DNA of 64,000 nt, from positions 1 through 64,000 of the forward strand of contig JAACWH010000027.1 in assembly GCA_009991425.1 (NCBI GenBank). The letters are read 5' to 3'. A model generated the notes under the pieces. The model saw only the letters and a program-made list of their open reading frames with translations, did not search any database and was not told the origin of the DNA. The DNA comes from Leptospira sp. (GTDB lineage Bacteria; Spirochaetota; Leptospiria; Leptospirales; Leptospiraceae). The translations under genes were made by a program, and so were the position numbers. Numbering within the stretch: position 1 is the first letter of the stretch; every line of letters begins with the position of its first letter. Shown in pieces: positions 9,079-18,100 of this stretch.

Positions 9079-9845
9079 TTTTTCATCAACATCCCAGCAA
9101 CTTTACGCGTTAGGCTAGAAGGAATAAGATTTGTTAAACCAACGGCAGATTGATTTACAGCTCCCGGAATACAGATAGCCTGTTTACTATTAATTGATTT
9201 CAAGGATGTTTCTACAACATCAGTAGCTGACATCCACATAAATTTAGGAAAGTTTTCCTTTTCAATTCCTGCTCTTTGGTGGAAGTCGGAATGGGTGAGT
9301 CCAGGACAGAGTGCTTGGATTAATATACCGTGCAACTTAGCTTCTTCATGTATAGATTCGGAAAAGCTACGAACATACGCTTTTGTTGCCGCATAAGTTG
9401 CGCTAAATGGAGCTGGAAGGTAAGCTGCAATGGAGGCAACATTTATAATGGTTCCAGATTTTTGTTTCTTCATATTTTGCAAGGCTGCATGAGTTCCTGC
9501 TACGAGACTGGTTACATTCAATTGAACCTCACGCAATTCTTCTTGGAGATCAAGCTCTGCAAATTCTCCTACAGTTCCAAATCCTGCGTTGTTTACTAGA
9601 ATTCCTAAGGATGAATCCTTTTCGAGTGCTTGGCAGAATGTATTTAAATCTTTGCTTATAGTAAGATCTAAATTGAGATAAGATGTTTGGGTAGAGGGAT
9701 GAAGTGTATTGAGTTCATTTGCGATAGCTTCTAATTTGGATTGGTTCCGTGCAATTAGAACGACATTGTAATCCTTTGCGAGTTGCTTAGCAAACTCTTC
9801 TCCGATTCCGGAAGAGGCTCCGGTGATGTATGCGGTTTTCTTCAT
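9075..9845 (-). CDS. Short-chain dehydrogenase/reductase
   Basis: 256 residues, normal SDR length. The cofactor motif TGASSGIG is at residues 9-16, NNAGFG follows, and the catalytic Ser and YAATK motif lie near residue 155. The classical SDR fold uses NAD(P)H to reduce or oxidise a carbonyl or alcohol; the sequence resembles the YqjQ/DltE-like group, but the substrate is unknown. Start and stop overlap both operon neighbours by 4 bp (ATGA), implying co-translation. Confidence 0.85.
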   Translation of the reverse strand: MKKTAYITGASSGIGEEFAKQLAKDYNVVLIARNQSKLEAIANELNTLHPSTQTSYLNLDLTISKDLNTFCQALEKDSSLGILVNNAGFGTVGEFAELDLQEELREVQLNVTSLVAGTHAALQNMKKQKSGTIINVASIAAYLPAPFSATYAATKAYVRSFSESIHEEAKLHGILIQALCPGLTHSDFHQRAGIEKENFPKFMWMSATDVVETSLKSINSKQAICIPGAVNQSAVGLTNLIPSSLTRKVAGMLMKK

Positions 9846-10303
9846 GGGGATAATCCTTGTCTGACGAATAGGTATGCGTCATTACCATTCTCATAATAAG
9901 CCTTTCGCTTGTCTACAAACTGGAATCCATGCTTTCTATAAAGCTCAATTGCATTGCTGTTGCTAGAATCAACCTCAAGATGTATGCTTTTGTTGGGATT
10001 TTCTTCGATGATGCTTGCAAGACAAATACTGGCATAATTCTTGCGGCGAAATTCTCTATGGCTTGCTATTCGAAGGATTTCTATCTCCCAGGCATTTTCC
10101 AGATAGAGGATGTAAGAAAGAAGACTTCCTGCAAAATTCTCCTCCACACCAAAAATACCGATTCCAGGTTGGGATTCCAAGTGAGATACAATCTGCCTTA
10201 TATTCCAAAACGAATCTGGGAAACTCATTTTTTCCAATGCAAAGATCTTGGTAGCTTGGGAGGATTGTAATTTTTCCACCAAAATTTCTGTCTTTGCTTC
10301 CAT
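9842..10303 (-). CDS. GNAT-family N-acetyltransferase, RimI-like
   Basis: 153 residues. The GNAT fold is visible: a strand EIEILRIASHREFRRKNYAS, where R-R-K-N-Y-A is the acetyl-CoA pyrophosphate-binding loop (variant of Q/RxxGxA), and the late motif EVDSSNSNAIELYRKHGF typical of RimI. RimI acetylates the N-terminus of ribosomal protein S18; here the partner tsaB/tsaD genes are absent, so another protein or small-molecule acceptor is possible. First gene of the GNAT-SDR-DUF445 operon; it is divergent from the TPR lipoprotein gene with 71 bp between starts. Confidence 0.75.
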   Translation of the reverse strand: MEAKTEILVEKLQSSQATKIFALEKMSFPDSFWNIRQIVSHLESQPGIGIFGVEENFAGSLLSYILYLENAWEIEILRIASHREFRRKNYASICLASIIEENPNKSIHLEVDSSNSNAIELYRKHGFQFVDKRKAYYENGNDAYLFVRQGLSP

Positions 10304-10374
10304 GAGTTCCTAGATTCCCTTCCAGAAGAAAAAAAGAATTTGATTTTCACTTAGATGCTGCCAAGCTCTAGTTA

Positions 10375-11271
10375 ATGAAAACACCAATCGTATTCTTACT
10401 ACTTCTTCTCTTAACATCCTGCGATTACTTGGACGATATGGCAAGAGAGAATTGGCAGAAGAAGCAAGCGAAGAACCAAGTGAATTTCGAAGATGTGGAG
10501 AAATGGAAGCAGACTCTAGCAATCAATGAATCCGAACTGCGCAATTTAGATAAATCCATACACGATATGGTAGGTAGAACCGCCCAAGCGGGAGCACTCT
10601 CCTGGAAAATCGCCCAAGCCTACATGAAGGCAAGCAATTATGAAATGGGAATACGTTTCTACCAAAGAGCATTGGATGAATCTATTTCCAGTAAGCAAGA
10701 TAGTTCCCTTTCTCAGGATGCTAGGAACCAAGGTAGAGTTGCTTATTGGGAATCAGCATTGCCATATTTTGATAAATCTTTAATCTACCGTGATGTCGAT
10801 ATGACTTTGTTATTTGAAATGGGTCTTGCCTATGCCAATGCCTCCAAGGACATGGGCTGGGAACCCGAAAGAAGGTCTAGAGCTGTGGAAATTTTCCAAG
10901 CCTTAGTTCGCTATGATCCCAAGGATACTCGCTTTCCCTACCAATTAGCTTTGATCTACTTTGACTCTTCTGTATCAACTGGAACCTGGGCCATCAAAGA
11001 AGGTTACCGTGATATAGAGAAGGCTCTAAGTTTAATTGATGCTATTCTTTTGGCAGAGCCTGAAAATGTCGCTACTCGTTTTGCCAAAGCGAACTTTTTT
11101 TACCAATTAGGCAAGACGAACCAAGCTTACTCTGAATACCAAAACATCAAAGCAACCATAGAAGACTTAGATCGAAGAGGCGAAATCCGAGGTGGATTAG
11201 AAAATAATTCTTCCTACCAAAATGTGATTCGCAACATAGATAAAATTCAGTCATCTAACTTGCGTAAATAA
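10375..11271 (+). CDS. TPR-repeat lipoprotein
   Basis: 298 residues. The signal sequence ends in the lipobox L-L-T-S-C (Cys 16). The mature protein is helical with TPR-like pairs: AWKIAQAYMKASNYEMGIRF, then LFEMGLAYANASKDMGW, then TRFAKANFFYQLGKTNQAYS. Such spirochaetal TPR lipoproteins sit at the periplasmic face of a membrane and act as scaffolds; no particular partner is indicated. The dprA gene follows 26 bp downstream on the same strand and may share the transcript. Confidence 0.75.
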   Translation: MKTPIVFLLLLLLTSCDYLDDMARENWQKKQAKNQVNFEDVEKWKQTLAINESELRNLDKSIHDMVGRTAQAGALSWKIAQAYMKASNYEMGIRFYQRALDESISSKQDSSLSQDARNQGRVAYWESALPYFDKSLIYRDVDMTLLFEMGLAYANASKDMGWEPERRSRAVEIFQALVRYDPKDTRFPYQLALIYFDSSVSTGTWAIKEGYRDIEKALSLIDAILLAEPENVATRFAKANFFYQLGKTNQAYSEYQNIKATIEDLDRRGEIRGGLENNSSYQNVIRNIDKIQSSNLRK

Positions 11272-11297
11272 ACGAGGCTCAAATTTAAGCTCACTGC

Positions 11298-12365
11298 ATG
11301 ATTCCATTTTCTTTTTTTGCAGATACGAAGTTAAGAGCTTTTATTTATAAGAGAGAATTACAAAAGCAATGTAAGACTTTGGAAGAATTAGCTGAAAAAG
11401 TTATTTCTTTCATGGACTTTACTTTTATCAAAGAGAAGATAAATGAATCCCAAGAAATGGACAGATTGTATCTTGAGAAGTCCTGTGGATTTATAGATTT
11501 CTACCATCATCTATACCCGCCTCAACTTAGGGAAATCTATGATCCACCTTTAGTTCTGTATTACCTAGGAAACCCAGAGATTTTGTCCTTGAATTACTCG
11601 GCAATTGTTGGAACAAGGAAAGCCTCCGTTGTCTCTTTATTTTCAACCCGCAAATTAGTAGATGTTCTCAGAAATAATTTTACTCTTTCTCGTAATGAAA
11701 GTATGCCGGAAAATGAATCTTTACATACAACTTCTAAGCATTTCAAAGATTCTTCAGAAGAAATGCATAGCTTAGGTATTGTCTCAGGTATGGCCTTGGG
11801 AATTGATAAGGAAGCTATGCAGACTTCTATTGATTTGAATTTACCTACCTTGGGAGTTTTAGGAACTCCTGCTTATGTTGAATATCCTTTTGGGAATCTA
11901 AAACTTTATAAGCAAATGAAAGCCTATGAAAAAGGCTGCCTTATTTCGGAACTACTTCCCTTAGATCGTTATGCAAAATGGACTTTTCCTATGAGAAATC
12001 GCATCATTACAGGTATTGCGAGAAAGGTATTTCTTATGGAGACTCCAGCTAAGAGCGGAGCTATGTCCTCAGCTAATAATGCCCTAGATCAGAATAAGGA
12101 AATTTTTATATTTTCAGATCCTCGCCAAGAGAATAACAAGGGTGGAGATCATTTAATTGCTGATGGAGCTAATAGTTTTGGATTGCAGGATCTTGGAATC
12201 CAAGGTGAGATAAAGCATATTACAGATTTAGAGAAAGATTTAAAATTGAACTCGAACAAAAAGGCTTTATCAGCCTGGGATTCTTATTCGAGTTTCATTA
12301 AATCATCCGAGTCTTCCCAGGTAGAAAGTCTCGGAAGTGGGTATTACTTTATTGGAAATAGCTAA
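11298..12365 (+). CDS. dprA: DprA/Smf-like DNA-processing protein
   Basis: 355 residues. The Rossmann-like DprA domain is recognisable: AIVGTRKAS, IVSGMALGIDKEA, GVLGTPAYVEYPFGN, ISELLPLDRYAKWTFPMRNRIITGIA and AKSGAMSSANNALDQNKEIF. DprA binds incoming single-stranded DNA and loads RecA during natural transformation. Between the first strand and the GMALGID motif there is an extra, polar stretch of roughly 30 residues that ordinary DprA lacks. The usual C-terminal winged-helix is short or absent. Its last 17 bp overlap the convergent exchanger gene. Confidence 0.85.
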   Translation: MIPFSFFADTKLRAFIYKRELQKQCKTLEELAEKVISFMDFTFIKEKINESQEMDRLYLEKSCGFIDFYHHLYPPQLREIYDPPLVLYYLGNPEILSLNYSAIVGTRKASVVSLFSTRKLVDVLRNNFTLSRNESMPENESLHTTSKHFKDSSEEMHSLGIVSGMALGIDKEAMQTSIDLNLPTLGVLGTPAYVEYPFGNLKLYKQMKAYEKGCLISELLPLDRYAKWTFPMRNRIITGIARKVFLMETPAKSGAMSSANNALDQNKEIFIFSDPRQENNKGGDHLIADGANSFGLQDLGIQGEIKHITDLEKDLKLNSNKKALSAWDSYSSFIKSSESSQVESLGSGYYFIGNS

Positions 12366-13386
12366 GCACTGTTACAAGTAGATAGGCAAGCAAGAGAACG
12401 ACTCCGTAAGGTCTTCCAATTTTTGTACCAGAGAACATTACAGCAATTCGGAATACAAAAAGCACAAATAACATTGCAGGGAAGAAGAAAAGAAAGAAAC
12501 TTCCTGGTGCACTTAGTCCTGCTGGAGTCACGGCAGCAGCAGCTCCCGATACAAAAAGTACGTTGAGTATGTCTGCTCCAATTATATTTCCCAATGCAAG
12601 TTCAGAATGTCCTTTTCTAGCAGCTGTTACAGAGGTAACTAATTCTGGTAAGGAAGTTCCGAAGGCGACCAAGGTTGCACCTATGATGGATTCAGGAATA
12701 TCCATTCGCACAGCTGTTTCTTGAACAGCAGGGATAAGAATTTTAGAAGAGGCAATAACTAAAATAATGCCTAGGATCAATTTCAGAAATACCCAGACTA
12801 AGGAGCTTTTCTCATCTTCTTCAATTGTTTCTTCTATGTTCTCATCTAACTGAGATTTGTTTCCTGGGGCTCTAGAAAGTTTCACTGAGAAGAAAAGATA
12901 AATTCCTAATAGGATCAAAAATATATAACCTGTAAACTGAGAAAGGTTACCGCCGGTTGTGAATAGGCTTGCAATGTTATCATATGGAATACAAGCAAGG
13001 ACTAAGAGAATCCCAGCTGCAAATTGAATCAATCCTTGTCGATTCACCAAGTTTCTATCGATATCAGGAGGAGATATTAAAATTGCTATACCCAAGATAA
13101 GACCAGTATCACAGATGATAGAACCAACAGCATTGCCTAAGGCAATCTCTGGATTGCCAGATATTGCAGCAAAAACAGAAACAGTTACTTCGGGTAGAGT
13201 CGTGCCCAAACTTATAATAGTAGCACCAATGATCATCTTAGGAATACCCCAATGAACAGAGAGAACTACAGCTTCCTCAACAAGCATATCTGCTCCTTTT
13301 CCAAGGATCAAAATACTGCCTAGGATAATTCCTAAGAGTCCAAATGTAGGTAGAGGATGGATCAAGCTTACAATCAATTCTTCCAT
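12349..13386 (-). CDS. K+-dependent Na+/Ca2+ exchanger-like protein (CaCA family, YrbG-like)
   Basis: 345 residues with about ten membrane helices and two inverted alpha-repeats: GATIISLGTTLPEVTVS near residue 54 and GATLVAFGTSLPELVTS near residue 231. The Glu in each LPE motif coordinates the cation. Paired with GNAVGSIICD and GNIIGADILN, this is diagnostic of the CaCA superfamily. It likely exports Ca2+ (or Na+) across the inner membrane. The acidic loop between the halves (about 175-187, EENIEETIEEDE-like) is typical. The 3' ends of this gene and dprA overlap by 17 bp. Confidence 0.88.
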   Translation of the reverse strand: MEELIVSLIHPLPTFGLLGIILGSILILGKGADMLVEEAVVLSVHWGIPKMIIGATIISLGTTLPEVTVSVFAAISGNPEIALGNAVGSIICDTGLILGIAILISPPDIDRNLVNRQGLIQFAAGILLVLACIPYDNIASLFTTGGNLSQFTGYIFLILLGIYLFFSVKLSRAPGNKSQLDENIEETIEEDEKSSLVWVFLKLILGIILVIASSKILIPAVQETAVRMDIPESIIGATLVAFGTSLPELVTSVTAARKGHSELALGNIIGADILNVLFVSGAAAAVTPAGLSAPGSFFLFFFPAMLFVLFVFRIAVMFSGTKIGRPYGVVLLLAYLLVTVLSYFQ

Positions 13387-13453
13387 AGTGGAATCTATAC
13401 TAAAGAGTTTGGGAATCTGTTGACAAGTAAAATCAATGGGAATGAATTAAAAT

Positions 13454-14107
13454 ATGATACGAAAACTTCTTATTTTATTCTTCTTTATAATTCTAAATAT
13501 AAATATTTCAGCACAAAAATCTCCTAAACTACCAAATGAACCGAAACTACCTGAAATGCCTAAAGAAGAAAGAGACAGCAGAGGCGATAAAAAGTCCAAT
13601 TCAGAGAATGGAAAAAATTCCGATCAAGATTCAACCGATATTAATAGTGCTAATCGAGAACTCTTGGTAACTCTTTGCGATGGTAGGAAAGTAAAAGGCA
13701 AATGGGAACAGAAAGAAAAAGAAATCAATCTAACACATATTAAAGAAGGGATCAAATACCAGAAAAAAATCCAAGCATCCAATATGCTTTCTGTTAAAAT
13801 TTTAACTTGGAAAGCAGTAACATTTAAAGAAGAAAAAGATGGAACAGCTTATAAAATGATTCCATCTCAAGTTCGTCTAGAAACACGAACTGGTGAGACT
13901 TATGATAAGGATATGGGTTTAGACGGAACCGAATACAATATCCTAAAGCTTGAAAATGAAAATGGTCATGCTACAATCTATTCTCTCTGGATGGATTTTC
14001 TGTCCAAGGATGGTTCATGGTATACCAAGCTTGATAAAATCACAGCTGACAAAGAAAGAAAAGATTGCTTCAAAGATGTCATGGTTGAAATGAAATTTCT
14101 AAATTAA
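13454..14107 (+). CDS. Exported protein of unknown function
   Basis: 217 residues. A Sec signal peptide (hydrophobic residues 4-18, cleavage after about ISA-Q) leads into a Pro/Lys/Glu-rich linker (residues 22-60, low complexity) and then a compact domain with LVTLCDGRKVKGKW, which looks like a small beta-barrel found in Leptospira exported proteins. No catalytic motif is visible. The upstream gap is 67 bp, shared with the divergent exchanger gene; a TTGACA lies at 13420-13425. The last 9 bp overlap the RNHCP gene on the opposite strand. Confidence 0.65.
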   Translation: MIRKLLILFFFIILNINISAQKSPKLPNEPKLPEMPKEERDSRGDKKSNSENGKNSDQDSTDINSANRELLVTLCDGRKVKGKWEQKEKEINLTHIKEGIKYQKKIQASNMLSVKILTWKAVTFKEEKDGTAYKMIPSQVRLETRTGETYDKDMGLDGTEYNILKLENENGHATIYSLWMDFLSKDGSWYTKLDKITADKERKDCFKDVMVEMKFLN

Positions 14108-14530
14108 GAATGGTGGTTTTGCCATTGGCCTTGCAGCCAAAGAAAGCAAAAGCATTTCATTATCATCAGAAGCTATCCGATTGGAGTGTATCACTCCACA
14201 ACCCATACATCTATGAAGAATAGACCATTCTTCCCTTTTTACCCAAATAGCAATAGGTTCCATCTTACTTCCGCATTCTGCTGATCTGTCTCCTGGAACC
14301 AAGTCGACATGTTTGGAATGCAAACAAAGAGGACAATGGTTTCTTTGTTGGGAACCACTTAAAGGTGGACCAATTATAATGCTACAATTCGTACACCTAA
14401 ATTCACTTGAATCCTTGGTTTTTCTATAATTGATTTTTGATTTAGATATTTCTAAATCTTCTGGTTCGTAATCATCAAATTGTTTTTTCTTATGAAATTT
14501 TGCTAACTGCAAACTTTTGTTACTATTCAT
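14099..14530 (-). CDS. RNHCP-domain zinc-binding protein
   Basis: 143 residues. The N-terminal third is basic and disordered; the rest is the RNHCP domain: FRCTNC (about residue 44), QRNHCPLCLHSKHVD, AECGSKMEPIAIW and ILHRCMGCGVIHSNRIASDDN. The eight or so Cys/His residues should bind zinc. Function of the family is unknown; it often occurs as a single small gene in mobile contexts. The ATG lies 2 bp from a GTTAGG motif that starts the structured segment upstream. Confidence 0.8.
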   Translation of the reverse strand: MNSNKSLQLAKFHKKKQFDDYEPEDLEISKSKINYRKTKDSSEFRCTNCSIIIGPPLSGSQQRNHCPLCLHSKHVDLVPGDRSAECGSKMEPIAIWVKREEWSILHRCMGCGVIHSNRIASDDNEMLLLSLAARPMAKPPFLI

Positions 14531-14888
14531 TTCCTAACCGCGGCATAGCGGTGCCCGTAAAAATTGGGCTAAGATTATTTCTAATCTTGGAAATCAGTCG
14601 TTCTAAAGAGATAGGAATTAGAAATTAAATTCTTTAGCGATTGCCGCAAATGCTTTAAATTAAGAATTTAATCCTTTCTTCATCCTTAAACGACTGTGTT
14701 AGGCAATGGGTAGTAACAAAAGGAACATATAAGTCCAGAGTTAAAGGTCCTATTATTTTTTGCGAACATTTTTAAGATGGATTTGATATTTTTGTCATAA
14801 CAGAAATCTTCTTTTCAATTACTTTATACCTTACCAGAATAGACCATCGCTATTTGAGAAATAAATAAATGATACAGGCAATATTAAT
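14531..14888. other. 358-bp non-coding segment with nested inverted repeats
   Basis: No gene seen. Three foldable elements: ACCGC 14537-14541 with GCGGT 14548-14552; AAGATTA 14571-14577 with TAATCTT 14582-14588; and a larger imperfect pair in which CAGTCGTT (14595-14602) and ATTAAATTCTT (14624-14634) match AAGAATTTAAT (14662-14672) and AACGACTG (14689-14696). The outer ends read CCTAAC (14533-14538) and GTTAGGC (14698-14704). This could be a structured RNA, the scar of a mobile element or an attC-like recombination site; see findings. The remaining 180 bp should hold the promoter of the DUF2007 gene. Confidence 0.5.
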
Positions 14889-15095
14889 ATGAAACTTATT
14901 TTCGAAACTATGGATAGCATTGAAGCAGAGTTGGTTAAAGGACTTCTGAAATCTTATGAAATAGAGACATTTCCTATGGGAAATGATTTTGATTCTATCA
15001 AAGGAGTTCTTCCTTATTCTGATGCCTTGATACATATCTTTGTAACAGAAGATGATTTCGAAGAAGCATCCCAAATACTAACGGAACTAAATTAG
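14889..15095 (+). CDS. DUF2007 family small protein
   Basis: 68 residues. The ferredoxin-like pattern of the DUF2007 (putative signal-transducing) family is clear: an initial strand MKLIFETMDSIEAELVKGLL, a middle strand with a Gly-Val-Leu-Pro, and VTEDDFEEASQIL near the end, where the family usually has a P/VxEDxxxAxxLL motif. It is a cytoplasmic domain often found alone or attached to other modules; no biochemical role is established. The gene stands alone and ends next to the palindrome AGAAATATATTTCT (15096-15109), which could help end transcription. Confidence 0.7.
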   Translation: MKLIFETMDSIEAELVKGLLKSYEIETFPMGNDFDSIKGVLPYSDALIHIFVTEDDFEEASQILTELN

Positions 15096-15158
15096 AGAAA
15101 TATATTTCTGAACGGCTTTAATCAAAATTCTATAAATCTTTACACTACTAGACTAAAT

Positions 15159-18100
15159 TTAAAATTCAAATAATAAAATTCTATGTCTGACACCATCTCC
15201 ATCTTCTCTTCTTGAATAAAGAATTTTTAGTATTGAGAATTTGGAATAATTGGTTTCTTCTTCTGTGTTGTATTCCCATAAAGCACCCCAAAGACTTCCT
15301 CTACCAATGTAACCTCTCTCTTTGGGTTTAACTGTTTTATAATAGATAATCCCAAGCAAAATGTTTTGTAAAGATTCTTTGGTTTCGAAATTTTCAGAAT
15401 TATAGTATATTAAACCTAGCGTAGAATGTTGCAATTTTTTCTTATCGGTTGTATTCGAATAGAAAAGTAAAGGTGTAATCCAATCTGTTGTATTGTATTT
15501 AGATTCGTTGTTAAAATAGAGAGGCAATAGGTTTAGATAACTTGTATTTTCTGTCTTTTCATAATTCAACCAGGCTAGATTCATCTGAGTATACTTCGGT
15601 TTTAGATCAAGCTCTCCGATTCCATAAAGTAATTTAAAATTTGTAATAGTTGGTGAGCTTTCAAAATGTATAGATCTTAATAGCATATTGAATTCATTTT
15701 CTTTTGAATCATGTCTTGATTCTTGTTCTATTAAGAATAGTAAAGTTTTATAACTGTTGTATGTATTTGAATTGATATAGAGTCCAGTAATAAATGCAGT
15801 ATATTCGTTGTTGTCTATTCCAGAAAAGTATATTGGAAAAAGATGATAATAGGATGTAGATTTTTCATTAATTGGATCATCATTGCTATAGTAGAATGGA
15901 AATAAGAAAAATCTCTTCAATGAGTTTTCCTCTACCTTACGATCAAAAAGATAGAATAAATTCGTATGAGATGAAGAATTACTGGCTTCACGATATATAA
16001 TGGGAATTATTGGGAAAAAATATGTAGTCTCATAATCATTTTCTTCTTTGGATAATAAATAAGATGAATAGTAATAAACAGGGAAGAGCCAGTTTTTAGA
16101 TCTATCAGATATTTTCTTAGTCGCATCAGATTCAGTTGAACTAGATGCATGGAATATAGGATAAAGATTGAAAGTATCCTTATTAGCAGTAGATTTGGAT
16201 TGAATAAAAAATAGCCAACTCCATTCCGAAGATGTTGGAGTTGTTTCGTTCGAATACAAAGCAATTGGAATCCAAAACATGGAACTGATCAACACGCCTT
16301 TATCTGAATAATTGGAAGAGGATGCGTAAAATATACTCAAAAAATCAGAGCTTATATTTTTACCTTCGGGAGTTTTTCTATTTTCATATGAGTAGAATGG
16401 GAAGAGCCAATTTTCATACTCTTGTATATACTTTGTATCTGGTTTCGTAGAATAGTAATGATATAAAGGAAAGAAATTGTATGAAATAGAATTTGTATTT
16501 TCTTTATGATTGTATAAGAGTAACCAGTTTTGATATTCTTCTTCATAATCCGAACTCGAGTAATAGAATAAAAATGGTAAGACGGTTACGCTATCTGTGT
16601 CTTTATTATTTTCATCAACTTTTGTATTAAAATAGTATAAAGGGAAGAGCCAATTTTTAGAATGAGAACCAAATTTATTTGATTCTTTAGAAGTATGAAA
16701 TATTGGAAAAATATCAAAAGAAGATTCAGATTGAGTACCTTCAGATTGAATTAAGAATAACCAAGTCCAATTTGATGAAGTAGTTGTTGTTTCATTTGAA
16801 TAAAGTAGAAACGGTATCCAAAATTTTGAAGATATTAGTCCGTCTCTTGTAGAATAAATTGAAGTAGATGTGTAAAATATACTTGTGAATTCAGATCTTA
16901 AAAATTTATCTTCTGAATTCTTAATAGTGTTGTAAGAATAAAAAGGAAAAAACCGGTTCGTATAATACAGATTTGATTTTCTATAACTATTATCTTTAGG
17001 CTTAGTAATAGAATCTGAGGTGGAGGTATTATCCTTTTGAATTAAATTAGAATCTATAGGTTTCGAGGAGGAATAATGGAACAAAGGAAAGAAATTATAA
17101 ATCTCCTTTTCTGAATTATTTGTGTGATTTGCAAGAAGGAACAGACTTTGAAAGGATTCTTTAGGAGATGTATTGGAATAATAAAAGAGCAAGGGAAGAA
17201 TTTTAATATCTTCTTCTTCCGAAGAAAAGGACGTATAGGGTAAGGATACAAAACTATTTTCTTCCACTATTTTCTTGTCTTTGTTAAGTATTTTCTTATT
17301 CGCTTTCCAGAAAAATGGAAGAAACCAATTTTTATTATCTGTTAGTTGGTCGGGCTTTTCCTCTGAACTTGAAAATTGAATCAGGGGAAAGAAACGATAT
17401 GTTGTTTCCTTTGAATTCGATTCATATTGAAAGAGTAGAAGTAAGCTCATGAAATTACTATTAGATTTCTTATCATATTCAGAGTAAAATAAAGGAATTG
17501 GATATAGTTTTTCACTATAAATAAGATCTTCATTTGTTGAAATAGATGTTGAAAATAGAAACGGTGAAATTATATTAAATTCATCAACCTTGTTTTTGTT
17601 ACTAATGAGTTTATGATTTGTTACTATTGGAAATAATGGAAAATAAAAATGAGATTGATTAATTAATTCTCCTTTATCATACATATTGTTTTCATTGTAG
17701 AATGGGAATACTAACAAGCTTTCTTCATTGGGTGACTTAGATTTGTTATATAGGAGAAAATAATTTAACCAATAATTTTCTTTCGTTTTAGATTCAAACC
17801 CAACTATAGGAATCATCCAGAAATTTGTGATTTCAGGTATTTTTTTTGATTTTAAATAATTTTGGTATTTAAAGAAAACAGGAGATATAAAAAGTAAATC
17901 TTCCTTTTTCGAAGTCTGAGTTTCACTCCAGTAAAAAAGTGCTAATGGAGAATAAATTCTTTCTATCTTACCATCCTCAAAAAATTGATCAGTTCTAAAC
18001 AAAAAAGGAGAAATCCAAGTATCTTTGCTAATATTCTGATCATTGGATGTTTTGTTAATGTAAGTTAGTCCAACTGGAATTAATATTGAGTCGGATGTTT

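Noticed and set aside
10015..10270. Open frames of 79 and 113 codons on the plus strand within the GNAT gene
   Set aside because: They are shadows of the RimI-like gene on the minus strand, with unnatural residue composition.
16007..17251. Short minus-strand frames inside the giant repeat gene
   Set aside because: They are out-of-frame reads of repeated AT-rich DNA; the main frame is intact with consistent repeats.
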